A DNA stretch of 64,000 bases from BS150m-G50 sp964501185 [NCBI: uncultured Bacteroidia bacterium] (GTDB lineage Bacteria; CAIWAD01; BS150m-G50): the NCBI GenBank assembly GCA_964501185.1, contig CAZCRT010000007.1, forward strand, positions 24,575 to 88,574. The letters are read 5' to 3'. Each line of letters opens with the position of its first letter. The stretch's first letter is position 1. A program made the translations under genes and the position numbers. The notes under the pieces were generated by a model. It searched no databases. It saw nothing but the letters and a program-made list of their open reading frames with translations, and was not told where the DNA came from. Below are positions 27,538 to 36,177 of this stretch, piece after piece.

Positions 27538-28688
27538 AGCACCCGTTGCCACTACATCTGATTATAATTGCTCTAGTGTTGCTGTCCGGGTGCGCCCCCA
27601 CTGCGGTAGTAACCCGAGACCCGGTTGAACACTATCAGGCTGTCAGGGTGGGTGATCCTCTACAGTTGTATGTTACCCGACTGCCGGCTGACCTGAAGCA
27701 GGGTCTGGCTGATCGCAGCCCGCAATTTATGACTGCAGCAGACAGTGCGGAAATGAGGGATTTCAAGCGGTGGTTGAGTAGTGAGTTCTTTCTCACCTGC
27801 CGGGTGCCGGTCACTGTACCACCTGACTCTCTGGTGGACCAGTATCTCAAACTTGCCGGGCATTCCTGGTATCTGCGTCATATCCTGCTGGCAGATTCGA
27901 TGACTGCCCGGGAAGTTGAAAAAGCTCTGGAGTCAAATGCTGATTTTGCTTCACTGGCAATCGCAAGCAGTCTGGATCCAGGTAGCGCAGGGCAGGGTGG
28001 TGTACTCCCCCCGACACATCTGGCGGAAACGGTGTTTGCTTTTGAGCAGGCTTTTCTGGACCTGCAGCCCGGAGAAATGTCATCGCCGGTTACGACTCCA
28101 TTCGGCTGGCATCTGATACAGCTTGACTCCCTGATTGATTGTGATACACTTTTCAAAAGCGATGAAGATATTGTGGCACATCTGGAACGTGCGCTGCACA
28201 ACCGGGCCACAAATGACTATATGACCGGTTTGTATCACAAATACAGGGTGGTAATCGATGAGGACAACTGGGGCAGCCAGGCCCCGGCGGCAGTCTGGGA
28301 CGAACGCCAGTTGCCGGTAGAAGACTCTGATTGCCTCCTGCCACAGCATGGTGAATACTATTCAGAAGGACGCAGATGTGTCAGCGGTATAGCACTTGAC
28401 AGCCTGCTCCGGGTTGCATTCTCCGGCAAGATTGAGGTGGATTCTTTCGACGATAGTTTTCGGCTTGATTTCCTGCACCACTTCATCGATCAGGAGTTGC
28501 TTTACCGGCAGTCAATGATCACCGGTTTTTGCGCAGGCAATGATATACAACTGGCGCTGGAGAAGAAACGGACGCTTGTCAGGGCATCCGCAACGCTGCG
28601 TGGGTTGTTGCCTGTAAATGAAACGGCTGAGGATCTACCCTCACCCGAGCAGTTGTGGGAGCTGCTTGACAAGAATATGAATCCTTAG
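27534..28688 (+). CDS. Lipoprotein with parvulin-type peptidyl-prolyl isomerase domain
   Basis: Start ATG 27534 overlaps the HIT stop. N-terminal signal LIIIALVLLSGC gives lipid-anchored Cys 20. Residues ~115-205 (RHILLAD, FASLAIASSLDPGSAGQGG, LQPGEMSSPVTTPFGWHLIQL) are a PpiC/parvulin domain, used for folding of outer-membrane proteins in the periplasm. The C-terminal part is helical, with four cysteines, and unrecognised. It is likely an outer-membrane protein chaperone, comparable to PrsA/SurA-type proteins; client specificity unknown. It converges with the DUF5362 gene with a 4-bp overlap. Confidence 0.85.
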   Translation: MKHPLPLHLIIIALVLLSGCAPTAVVTRDPVEHYQAVRVGDPLQLYVTRLPADLKQGLADRSPQFMTAADSAEMRDFKRWLSSEFFLTCRVPVTVPPDSLVDQYLKLAGHSWYLRHILLADSMTAREVEKALESNADFASLAIASSLDPGSAGQGGVLPPTHLAETVFAFEQAFLDLQPGEMSSPVTTPFGWHLIQLDSLIDCDTLFKSDEDIVAHLERALHNRATNDYMTGLYHKYRVVIDEDNWGSQAPAAVWDERQLPVEDSDCLLPQHGEYYSEGRRCVSGIALDSLLRVAFSGKIEVDSFDDSFRLDFLHHFIDQELLYRQSMITGFCAGNDIQLALEKKRTLVRASATLRGLLPVNETAEDLPSPEQLWELLDKNMNP

Positions 28689-29041
28689 AATCCACAGGTC
28701 AAAAAGGCCAGAATAGAACTGCCGGCAATCAGAAACGCCAGTAGTGTGCCCACTATCCCCGCCAGTGCCAGCACACCCATAATTGTGAAGTAGGTGCGCA
28801 GGTTGTTCATAGTCCTGATGAATTCTTCACTACTGCCTGACAGCTGAGCCACTTCGACACTGTTCCCCGCCCGCAACAGGAGAATCCCCTGCCAGATTGG
28901 CAGCCAGCATATCAGTATACCGATTATTGTCATCGCTGTCAGTACACCATACAGAATGCTGAGAATGCCGAGTAATTTGAGCCAGCTCCGTGATTGGAAA
29001 AGTGGTATCGATAGTTGCTTAACCAGATTACTTTCTTCCAT
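28685..29041 (-). CDS. Small membrane protein, DUF5362-like
   Basis: 118 residues with two or three hydrophobic segments (LKLLGILSILYGVLTAMTIIG, ILICWLPIWQGILLL, and the C-terminal IMGVLALAGIVGTLLAFLIAG). The order 'membrane pair, WLPIWQGILL, polar loop, membrane segment' fits DUF5362 as I remember it; the match is from pattern alone. GGAGA precedes the ATG. It ends inside the last codons of the convergent PpiC gene. Function unknown. Confidence 0.65.
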   Translation of the reverse strand: MEESNLVKQLSIPLFQSRSWLKLLGILSILYGVLTAMTIIGILICWLPIWQGILLLRAGNSVEVAQLSGSSEEFIRTMNNLRTYFTIMGVLALAGIVGTLLAFLIAGSSILAFLTCGF

Positions 29042-29167
29042 AGGTTCTCCATTAGTACACAGTTGCTATCATTTCCACGACCATTTATATCTCCTCAGAA
29101 GTGAAGTAGCAGGTCCTCATCTACAGCGAATGCCTGCAAGAAAGTGTCTGCTCGATTTACTGGGAAA

Positions 29168-29194
29168 GTCATTCCCGCGAAGGCGGGAATCCAG
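29168..29194 (+). repeat. REP-like palindromic repeat, copy 1
   Basis: The unit begins GTCATTCCCGCGAAGG and contains ATTCCCGC-N4-GCGGGAAT, an imperfect palindrome of the REP type seen in many bacterial genomes. Confidence 0.8.
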
Positions 29195-29349
29195 TCTCTA
29201 TAAGATTAAGCAATACAAATCAGCTTATTATGATACATATCAATCAGTCAAATTCGCTTCCATTCTTCCTGGTCAGACAGCGATTACACCGGATGTGGTT
29301 TACCCTGCTGATCATGATTGTGATACATCTGGTATTTTCTTGACTACTC

Positions 29350-29376
29350 CTGGATTCCCGCCTACGCGGGAATGAC
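29350..29376 (-). repeat. REP-like palindromic repeat, copy 2 (inverted)
   Basis: Its reverse complement matches copy 1 in 26 of 27 bases. The two copies face each other 155 bp apart and can form a large stem-loop, as in REP doublets (BIMEs). Confidence 0.8.
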
Positions 29377-29428
29377 GTTTCGGGGTAACCAGATGATCTT
29401 CTGGAGATATTACCGGATGCCCTCTCCA

Positions 29429-30106
29429 TCAGGGAACATACTCCTCCAGAATGAAGCTGCTCTGAAAACTGTGTGCCTGAAAGTCAAGCAATGGTGATTC
29501 CTCCCGCACCTTGCCGCTGTCCGGTGCGAAATAATACCAGGTGCGGTTACCGGTAGCGGGATAACTATAAACCAGAGCCATCCGGTCACCTGTCAATAAT
29601 CCCTGCAGGGAATCACCGGTAGCAGGGGTAATTTCCACTGTGGTAATATAGGGACTTACCAGAGCCTGATTATTGTCGTCCACCATCCGGGTGGTATAAG
29701 TATGCTGGAAGGGTGCTGCCCCCGGCTGCAGGGGCAACCATTCCGGAAACCAGGGGTCAAAACTGATGTGACGATTACTGGTCAGAGCATGAATCGAAAG
29801 CATTTTTACAGTATCTTCGTCAACCACCAGCAGCTGGCGGCTGATCGGAAGGTCATTAGAACTGACTGTCAGCTCCCAGCTCTCAGGGAATCGCATGCCA
29901 GAGCTGGAAGTAACCGGCCCTGCCAGTCTGGCCACAACCTGATGCCTGGCCATGGTGGTACCCTCAGGACCGAGCTGACTCTCATTGTAAATCCATTTCC
30001 CACCATCTGACAGTGGATAATAAACCGGCCCCCGGGATTGCTTTTCGCTGCAGGAAACAAGCAGCGTCATGATCGCAATCAGTGAAACAAGGTGTTGTCT
30101 ACGCAT
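29429..30106 (-). CDS. Lipoprotein of unknown function
   Basis: Lipobox LLVSC gives Cys 19. The mature part (YYPLSDGGKWIYNES, GMRFPESWELTV, VDEDTVKMLS, TGDRMALVYSYPATGNRTWYYFAPDSGKVREE) resembles small beta-rich lipoproteins that measure 'text quantity' style repeats, but I do not recognise a family. 225 residues. It lies 12 bp after the class II aldolase gene on the same strand, so probably in the same operon. Confidence 0.65.
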   Translation of the reverse strand: MRRQHLVSLIAIMTLLVSCSEKQSRGPVYYPLSDGGKWIYNESQLGPEGTTMARHQVVARLAGPVTSSSGMRFPESWELTVSSNDLPISRQLLVVDEDTVKMLSIHALTSNRHISFDPWFPEWLPLQPGAAPFQHTYTTRMVDDNNQALVSPYITTVEITPATGDSLQGLLTGDRMALVYSYPATGNRTWYYFAPDSGKVREESPLLDFQAHSFQSSFILEEYVP

Positions 30107-30118
30107 GGTTACCTCTTG

Positions 30119-30730
30119 CTACAGGTTCGGTTGCCAATGGTCAGTTTTCCGGGGTAATTGTTTCAGGCCGCCCAGTTGCTCTGCCCCCAGCACTACCCTG
30201 GCATAAAACTCAAGCAGTTCCATCCTGCGAAGCGCTTGCGCCAGATCTTCACCGATAGTCAGGGCGCCGTGGTTAGCCATCAGGAAAGCACACTTCCCAC
30301 CACCGGCTCTTTCGAGTGTTGCTGCCAGATCGGGACTGCCGGGCGGAGCCCAGGGAAGCAGCATTATCTCCCCCAATTCCTCCTCTATTTCCACCAGGAT
30401 ACCATGTGGCAGCGTTCTGCCGGCAGTTGCAAAAGCAGTTGCTGAAGGTGGGTGAGCGTGAATAACTGCCCCGATGGTGGGAAACTGTCGATATGCTGTC
30501 AGGTGCAGGGGTGTTTCCGAGGAGGGAATGGCGCCGGCTGATTGCACATCACCCTTCTTTGTGAGTGTGATTATGTCATTCCTCTGCAGTCGGCCTTTGT
30601 CTGCACCACTGCGGGTGATCAGAATACTCCCATCCGTTTTACGCAGGCTGATATTTCCCTGGCTGGCAGTAACCAGGCCGGCTGCATGTAGTCGGGTACC
30701 ACAAGTGATTATCTCCTGAATTAGCAGCAT
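30119..30730 (-). CDS. Class II aldolase/adducin family protein
   Basis: This belongs to the zinc-dependent aldolase family (fuculose-phosphate or ribulose-phosphate type). Metal ligands are visible: the HAHPP histidines and the third His in ANHGAL; SSETPLH supplies the acidic base. N-terminal QGNISLRK and ILITRSGADKG bind the phosphate. ATG 30730 is preferred because GGAGG lies five bases upstream; the in-frame GTG at 30736 has none. 203 residues. The natural sugar phosphate cannot be told from sequence. Followed in the operon by an unknown lipoprotein. Confidence 0.85.
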   Translation of the reverse strand: MLLIQEIITCGTRLHAAGLVTASQGNISLRKTDGSILITRSGADKGRLQRNDIITLTKKGDVQSAGAIPSSETPLHLTAYRQFPTIGAVIHAHPPSATAFATAGRTLPHGILVEIEEELGEIMLLPWAPPGSPDLAATLERAGGGKCAFLMANHGALTIGEDLAQALRRMELLEFYARVVLGAEQLGGLKQLPRKTDHWQPNL

Positions 30731-30985
30731 TCCCACCTCCGATTGACCTAATTCTACTGTAAATGTGGAAAAGTATCCACGCTTTTGTCAACTGGCAGGA
30801 TCAGCTCATGAACATTTAGCCGTTGTTTGCTTACCCTGAACCTTGTTTGCGGTTCTATCGAGCAGATTTATTCCCCCGGGTTGCTCGCATATGGGGGCTT
30901 GAGATAAATCAAATCGTACACACTGACCTCAAAGATTCAATGTTTTCAGGAACCAGCCGATACAATTAATGACAAAGGAGGATCA

Positions 30986-31372
30986 ATGCCGGAATACAAA
31001 CTGCTGGCCCGTGGTGGGGAAGGCAGCCAGATATTCCGCCGGGAGAATCGATTACTGCTGGCGATGGGTAACATCTTGCTGCCATTGGATTATGGCAGGC
31101 TTAAGCAGGTTTTTCGTCTGGCTAAAAGAATACGTAGAAAATTCGATCACTTTCAACAGGACCAATGTGTCCTGATCAACTACGAAATGGCAGCCTTTCG
31201 TTTTACCCGCAGCCAGCTGGATGATTTCATCCGGCTGCTTGATGATGCTCTCACTCATTCAGATTCCAGTGAAAATGCCACTCTTTTTCCCGGTCAGCAT
31301 AATCCACCCGGCTACTTTTCCAGACCCAACATCCCTCCTCCCCCTGATCTGCCACATTACTCCCGGAATTAA
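30986..31372 (+). CDS. Small protein of unknown function
   Basis: 128 residues with an excellent ribosome site (AAGGAGG, 30976-30981) before ATG 30986. The first ~95 residues are mixed helix/strand and basic (LKQVFRLAKRIRRKF, FRFTRSQLDDFIRLLDDAL); the tail is Pro-rich (PPGYFSRPNIPPPP). No signal peptide or membrane segment. I recognise no family. It is transcribed divergently from the class II aldolase gene across 255 bp that otherwise show nothing clear. Confidence 0.6.
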   Translation: MPEYKLLARGGEGSQIFRRENRLLLAMGNILLPLDYGRLKQVFRLAKRIRRKFDHFQQDQCVLINYEMAAFRFTRSQLDDFIRLLDDALTHSDSSENATLFPGQHNPPGYFSRPNIPPPPDLPHYSRN

Positions 31373-31442
31373 TTCCACGAACAGGCACCTCTGCTGATAT
31401 CACTTATCAGGTCGCGCTACAACGCTGGCAGAGCCCAATTTC

Positions 31443-31471
31443 TTGACTTACGCTGCTGGAAAAGGTATTAT
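31443..31471 (+). promoter_or_regulatory. Sigma70-type promoter for the glycosylation gene run
   Basis: TTGACT (31443-31448) and TATTAT (31466-31471) are 17 bp apart. The predicted leader of ~100 nt holds two short stems, TTTAGAAC/GTTCTAAA (31482-31489, 31501-31508) and AGCCATC/GATGGCT (31519-31525, 31534-31540), whose role is unknown. Confidence 0.6.
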
Positions 31472-31577
31472 AAAATCTTGTTTTAGAACGCTCATGCCCT
31501 GTTCTAAACACACATGGTAGCCATCCGGTCAAAGATGGCTCCAGCCCGACTGCATTCTGGTAGCTAATGGAGATTTC

Positions 31578-34259
31578 ATGACAGTTTACCGCAAAATTCA
31601 CCGTCTGACAGCCCTGGCGATTTTTCTGCTGACAGGTATCATTTATCTGATGACCATGGCCCCTACGCTCAGCTTCTGGGATTGCGGTGAATTCATAGCT
31701 GCTTCTCATACAATGAGTGTTCCTCATCCGCCAGGTGCTCCTTTCTTTCTGCTGCTGGGGCGTTTCTTCTCCCTGTTGCCACTGGGGAGTGATATCGGAT
31801 TCAGGGTCAACCTGATCTCTGTCATCAGCAGCGCTCTTACTGTTATGTTACTCTATCTGATCATCGTCAAGCTGGTCAGGATCATGCGGGGCAAAGAACA
31901 GGATAAAAGAGATTATCTGATTGCGATCACCTCCGGTGCGGTTGGCGCTTTCACTTATGCTTTCAGTCACAGTTTCTGGTTTAATGCGGTGGAAGCGGAA
32001 GTATATGCGATCTCCATGTTTTTCACTGCTATCGTTGTCTGGCTGATATTCGCCTGGCGTGAACATTCTGATTCTGCCACAGGTGACCGTTACCTTCTGC
32101 TGATATTCTATAGCATCGGACTGGCTATCGGTGTTCACCTGCTCAATGTACTGGCTTTGCCGGCAGTGTTTCTGGTTATCTTCTACCGGAAATATCCGGC
32201 TGACAATGCTCTGCGGGTACTTGCAGCATGGGTGGTGAGCGCGCTGTTAATCCTGCCGATTTATCCTGGTATAGTACAGAAACTGCCCGCCCTCGCTGCT
32301 GACTACGGGCTCTGGACGGTGGGCTTTATCTTTCTGCTGCTGGTTGGAGTTTACATCTGGTCGGTCCGCAGGCGGCATCATATCAGTGCCCTGGCCACCA
32401 GTGCGCTTCTGCTGGTAATGATAGGTTATTTTTCCTATGCCATTATTCTGATCCGCTCCGGGCTCAATCCTCCACTGGATGAGAACAATCCGGAGACCTT
32501 CACCAAACTGGTAGCCTATCTGAACCGGGAGCAGTACGGTGTGACCGGGCTCTGGAGTTCTTTCTGGCCACGTAACGCGCCTCTCTGGGATTATCAGATT
32601 AACTACATGTATATCCGCTACTTCCTGCAGAATTTCATGGACCTGCCCCGTTACTATGCCCTGCCACTGCTGTTGGGCCTGTTCGGTGCCGCTCATCATT
32701 TCAGTAAGGACTGGAAGCACGCATCGGTCGTACTCAACCTCTTTCTGCTCACCGGGCTGGCTATTGTAGCCTATGTCAATCAGAACGATCCACAACCGCG
32801 TGAGCGGGATTATTCTTATGTGGGTTCTTTTTTCGCTTTCGCCATCTGGATTGGTATCGGAACACAGGCAGTGCTGGAGTGGGTAAGCGACCTGTTGCGT
32901 GAGAAACGGAGCCACCTGAACGGGCTTGCTGTTACAGGTGTGCTGCTTCTGCTCCTGTTGCCTGTGAACATGATGGCCCGCAACTATCACACTCATTCCC
33001 GGGCAGGGAACTATGTCGCCTGGGATTATGCCTGGAACATGCTCAACAGCATGGAACCGAACGCTATTGTATTTACGAATGGTGACAACGACACCTTTCC
33101 CCTATGGTATCTGCAGTATGTGGAGCATGTGCGGGAAGATGTCCGGGTGGTTAATCTATCGCTGCTCAATACCGGTTGGTACATCCGTCAATTGCGGGAC
33201 GAGGAACCTCGTGTACCGCTCAGTATGGATGACAGATTTATAGACCGGTATATCGATTCACATGATATGGAGGCGCTGCGCTGGCGCTATCTGCCTGGCC
33301 CCAGTCCGGTCAACCTGCGCACTGCCAGCGGTGACAGTATTCAGTTTACCGTTAAACCTACCATGCGCCTGCCTGTAGACGATGGAATCAAGGGCAACAA
33401 CTTCCTGCAGATCAAAGACCTGATGATTCTCGATATTCTGCACACCAATCACTGGCAGAAACCGGTGTATTTTGCGGTAACCGTCTCACGGCACAATCAG
33501 GTTGGTATGGGTGATGCCGGTTTGCTGCGTATGGACGGACTGGTATTCAAGGTTGTTCAGGAAAAACTCAGGCATGAAACCGATATAGATGTGGATGTAC
33601 TGACCCATAACCTGTTGGAAGTATATCCTGATCATTTCCGCAATCTGGATAATCCTTCTGTTTATCTGAATGATGATATCATACGGATGATGCAGAATTA
33701 CAGATCTGCCTATCTGCAGCTGGCGATGGCGCACATGTACAGCGACCGTAACGAAGAGGGGCTGGAAGTGCTGCGACGTATGGAGGAATACCTTCCGGAA
33801 GAGCGCCTTCCGACTTATAACATGGAACTCTCGTTACAGATAGGGCAGATGTACAGTGAGATGGGTGACAAGGCTGAACTGGAACGTCGTCTGGAGCTGT
33901 TTCTGGAGCGGGACTGCAGTCAGAATGACCTGCTGCTGGCAGCCCAGTACTATATTGAATTTCTGGACAATCCGGAGCGTGCGGCAGCAATTCTGCGGCG
34001 TCTTCCTGCTTCACCGCAGATCATGACCGCTATTGGCGAGGCCTGGCTGGGGAGTGAGAAGCCGGATTCTGCAGCCTACTACTACCGCGAGGCATTGAAA
34101 CTGACACCGGAAGACCCGATGGCTTACGGGGGTTTGATCACAGCCCTGGAGATGGCCGGTCGCGATTCTCAGGCAATTGTTGAGCTGGAAAACTGGCTGC
34201 TGCTCAACCCCAACGATTCCGCTGCCAGACGCAAGCTGGATCAACTCCGGCAGCAGTAA
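31578..34259 (+). CDS. DUF2723 membrane glycosyltransferase with C-terminal TPR region
   Basis: This is a large integral membrane protein of 893 residues with about 12 hydrophobic segments in the first ~480 residues. Its N-terminus (TMAPTLSFWDCGEFIAASHT, then VPHPPGAPFF) is the DUF2723 hallmark, a GT-C family related to protein O-mannosyltransferases in FCB bacteria. A periplasmic loop contains IVFTNGDNDTFPLWYLQ. The C-terminal ~250 residues have TPR-like repeats (LQLAMAHMYSDRNEEGLEVLRRMEEYL). It probably moves a sugar from a polyprenyl carrier to protein or lipid at the periplasmic face. It starts the run of glycosyltransferases 31578-38388. Confidence 0.9.
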   Translation: MTVYRKIHRLTALAIFLLTGIIYLMTMAPTLSFWDCGEFIAASHTMSVPHPPGAPFFLLLGRFFSLLPLGSDIGFRVNLISVISSALTVMLLYLIIVKLVRIMRGKEQDKRDYLIAITSGAVGAFTYAFSHSFWFNAVEAEVYAISMFFTAIVVWLIFAWREHSDSATGDRYLLLIFYSIGLAIGVHLLNVLALPAVFLVIFYRKYPADNALRVLAAWVVSALLILPIYPGIVQKLPALAADYGLWTVGFIFLLLVGVYIWSVRRRHHISALATSALLLVMIGYFSYAIILIRSGLNPPLDENNPETFTKLVAYLNREQYGVTGLWSSFWPRNAPLWDYQINYMYIRYFLQNFMDLPRYYALPLLLGLFGAAHHFSKDWKHASVVLNLFLLTGLAIVAYVNQNDPQPRERDYSYVGSFFAFAIWIGIGTQAVLEWVSDLLREKRSHLNGLAVTGVLLLLLLPVNMMARNYHTHSRAGNYVAWDYAWNMLNSMEPNAIVFTNGDNDTFPLWYLQYVEHVREDVRVVNLSLLNTGWYIRQLRDEEPRVPLSMDDRFIDRYIDSHDMEALRWRYLPGPSPVNLRTASGDSIQFTVKPTMRLPVDDGIKGNNFLQIKDLMILDILHTNHWQKPVYFAVTVSRHNQVGMGDAGLLRMDGLVFKVVQEKLRHETDIDVDVLTHNLLEVYPDHFRNLDNPSVYLNDDIIRMMQNYRSAYLQLAMAHMYSDRNEEGLEVLRRMEEYLPEERLPTYNMELSLQIGQMYSEMGDKAELERRLELFLERDCSQNDLLLAAQYYIEFLDNPERAAAILRRLPASPQIMTAIGEAWLGSEKPDSAAYYYREALKLTPEDPMAYGGLITALEMAGRDSQAIVELENWLLLNPNDSAARRKLDQLRQQ

Positions 34260-34271
34260 AGACATAAAGCA

Positions 34272-35333
34272 ATGACGGTACCTGCAGTTGAGATCATTAT
34301 TCCCCACTTTAATGGAGTGGAAATTCTGCGGCAATGCCTGCGGAGTCTGGCTGGTTTAAGCTGGCAGGACCTGCGTATCACCGTGGTTGATAACGCATCC
34401 ACAGATGACTCAGTTGCCATGATAGAATCCGAATTCCCCACGGTGAGTATTCTGCGCTGTGAGCAGAACCTCGGGTTTGCCGGTGGTTGTAACGCCGGTA
34501 TGCGCGCTTCCAGAGCACCATGGCAGCTTCTGCTCAATAATGACACTGAAGTGGAGCCTGGATTCATTGAGCCTCTGGTCAGGCAACTGGAGGATAACCC
34601 CCGGGTTGCTGCAGTACAGCCTCGTATCTGTTCTATTCCCCGCGCAGGTTATCTGGATTATGCCGGTGCTGCCGGGGGGATGCTGGACCGTTACGGTTTT
34701 CCTTTCGCTGTGGGTCGGATTTTCAGTGAACTGGAACCGGATGATGGACGCTATCGTGAGGGCCGTTCCATTTTCTGGGCTTCAGGGACGGCAGTTCTCT
34801 TTCGCGCTGCCGCACTCGAAGAGGTCGGTTTGCTGGATGAAGATTTTTTCATGCATATGGAGGAGATTGACCTGGCCTGGCGACTGCACCTGAACGGCTG
34901 GGAAGTCAGATCAGTACCGGAGCAGGCGGTGTATCATCATTCCGGCTATTCATTACCGGAGGGTGCTGGCCGCAAGGTTTATCTGAACTATCGCAACAGC
35001 CTGCTGATGCTGTTGAAAAATTATCAGGCCGCCACACTCTGGCGGCGATTACCGATACGACTGCTGTTTGACTGGATCGCAATGATTCGTTTGTTGCGAC
35101 TGGGTGATTTCACCGGAGTGTGGGGTGTAAAAAAGGCGCACTTCTGGATACTGTCTCATCCGCGCCGGATCGCACGAATGCGCAGACAGGTTCAGAGTCA
35201 GCGCCGTTTACCAGACAATGCTGTAGACAGGGTGCTTTTCCCCCGCAGTATTGTCTGGAGTCATTTTAAGCGTGGAATCAACCGCTTCAGCGAACTGGAC
35301 TGGGATATCAATGATCCGACCTGTGATACATGA
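34272..35333 (+). CDS. Family 2 glycosyltransferase (rhamnosyltransferase-like)
   Basis: The GT-A fold is clear: EIIIPHFNGVEILRQCL at the N-terminus, VVDNASTDDS near 45, LLNNDTEVEPG near 95 (DxD-like metal site), and WASGTAVLFRAAALEEVGLLDEDFF near 175-200, the acceptor side. MEEIDLAWRL follows. 353 residues, cytoplasmic face of the membrane, nucleotide-sugar dependent. Twelve bases separate it from the DUF2723 gene, so they share an operon. The donor sugar is not predictable. Confidence 0.9.
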   Translation: MTVPAVEIIIPHFNGVEILRQCLRSLAGLSWQDLRITVVDNASTDDSVAMIESEFPTVSILRCEQNLGFAGGCNAGMRASRAPWQLLLNNDTEVEPGFIEPLVRQLEDNPRVAAVQPRICSIPRAGYLDYAGAAGGMLDRYGFPFAVGRIFSELEPDDGRYREGRSIFWASGTAVLFRAAALEEVGLLDEDFFMHMEEIDLAWRLHLNGWEVRSVPEQAVYHHSGYSLPEGAGRKVYLNYRNSLLMLLKNYQAATLWRRLPIRLLFDWIAMIRLLRLGDFTGVWGVKKAHFWILSHPRRIARMRRQVQSQRRLPDNAVDRVLFPRSIVWSHFKRGINRFSELDWDINDPTCDT

Positions 35334-35410
35334 GTGCTATTCTTAATAATTACGTGGTGATATTAAACTGGTCAACCACAAAAAGTCAGTGATCAGGAGT
35401 TTGCCCAACC

Positions 35411-36163
35411 ATGAAACTGTCGATTGTAATTCCAGCCTACAATGAAGCTACCCGTATCGGGCCTACCCTGCTGGCAGCATATGAGTATTTCAAAGAGCTG
35501 TTTCCAGACCATGAATTGCTGGTGATTGATGACGGCAGCCGTGATAACACCAGCGGGCTGGTACGGCAACTGCAGACCGAACAGATCCCGACGCTACGTC
35601 TGCTGGCTAACGGCCGAAACATGGGTAAGGGTGGAGCACTTCAGCACGGAATGCTGGCTGCTTATGGCGATTATATTCTCTTCTGCGATGCGGATCAGTC
35701 AACTCCTTTCAGGGAAATGGAGAAATTCCTGCCGGCTCTGGAACAGAATCAGCCGGTTGTTATCGGAACACGCAAGAGCGATGGTGCCGATGTCATAAAG
35801 CATCAACCCTGGTTGCGTGAGACAATGGGAAAAGGTTTTACTGTTTTATCCCGGGCAATGATCGGTGTCAAGGTCAGCGATTTCACCTGTGGCTTCAAAC
35901 TGTTCTCACAGGAAGCCGCCCGGGCGATTTTCAGCCGGCAGCGGGTTTATGACTGGAGTTTTGACAGCGAAATTCTGCATATCGCCGTTAAGCTCGGGTA
36001 CAGCATCACCGAAGTGCCGGTAACCTGGATCAATTCAGAGGATACCCGGGTAAATCTGGTGCGTGATACAATCAACTCGTTCAAAGGATTACTACGCATC
36101 CGTTACTACAGCAGTTCCGGTGCCTACGAATACCCGCGGCCAGCAGAAGAACTGGTCTTTTAG
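35411..36163 (+). CDS. Polyprenyl-phosphate glycosyltransferase (dolichyl-phosphate glucosyltransferase-like)
   Basis: The GT2 protein of 250 residues has SIVIPAYNEATRIGPTL, VIDDGSRDNT (nucleotide binding) and FCDADQSTPF (metal/DxD) in the positions of Alg5/Dpm-type enzymes. These load a sugar on a polyprenyl phosphate for use by GT-C transferases. The C-terminal DFTCGFKLF and YDWSFDSEILHIA fit Alg5 better than Dpm1. Its neighbours, the GT-C proteins on each side, are natural users of such a donor. Confidence 0.9.
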   Translation: MKLSIVIPAYNEATRIGPTLLAAYEYFKELFPDHELLVIDDGSRDNTSGLVRQLQTEQIPTLRLLANGRNMGKGGALQHGMLAAYGDYILFCDADQSTPFREMEKFLPALEQNQPVVIGTRKSDGADVIKHQPWLRETMGKGFTVLSRAMIGVKVSDFTCGFKLFSQEAARAIFSRQRVYDWSFDSEILHIAVKLGYSITEVPVTWINSEDTRVNLVRDTINSFKGLLRIRYYSSSGAYEYPRPAEELVF

Positions 36164-36177
36164 TACAGAGGGGTCCC

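Larger units (their letters stand above)
29042..29428. other. Intergenic region of 387 bp with an inverted REP pair, no gene seen
   Basis: Apart from the two REP-like copies at 29168 and 29350 there is nothing recognisable. The stretch between them is AT-rich and contains TGATACAT-type words but no convincing frame. Confidence 0.5.

Noticed and set aside
31482-31540. Riboswitch in the DUF2723 leader
   Set aside because: Two short stems are visible but no known riboswitch core could be recognised.
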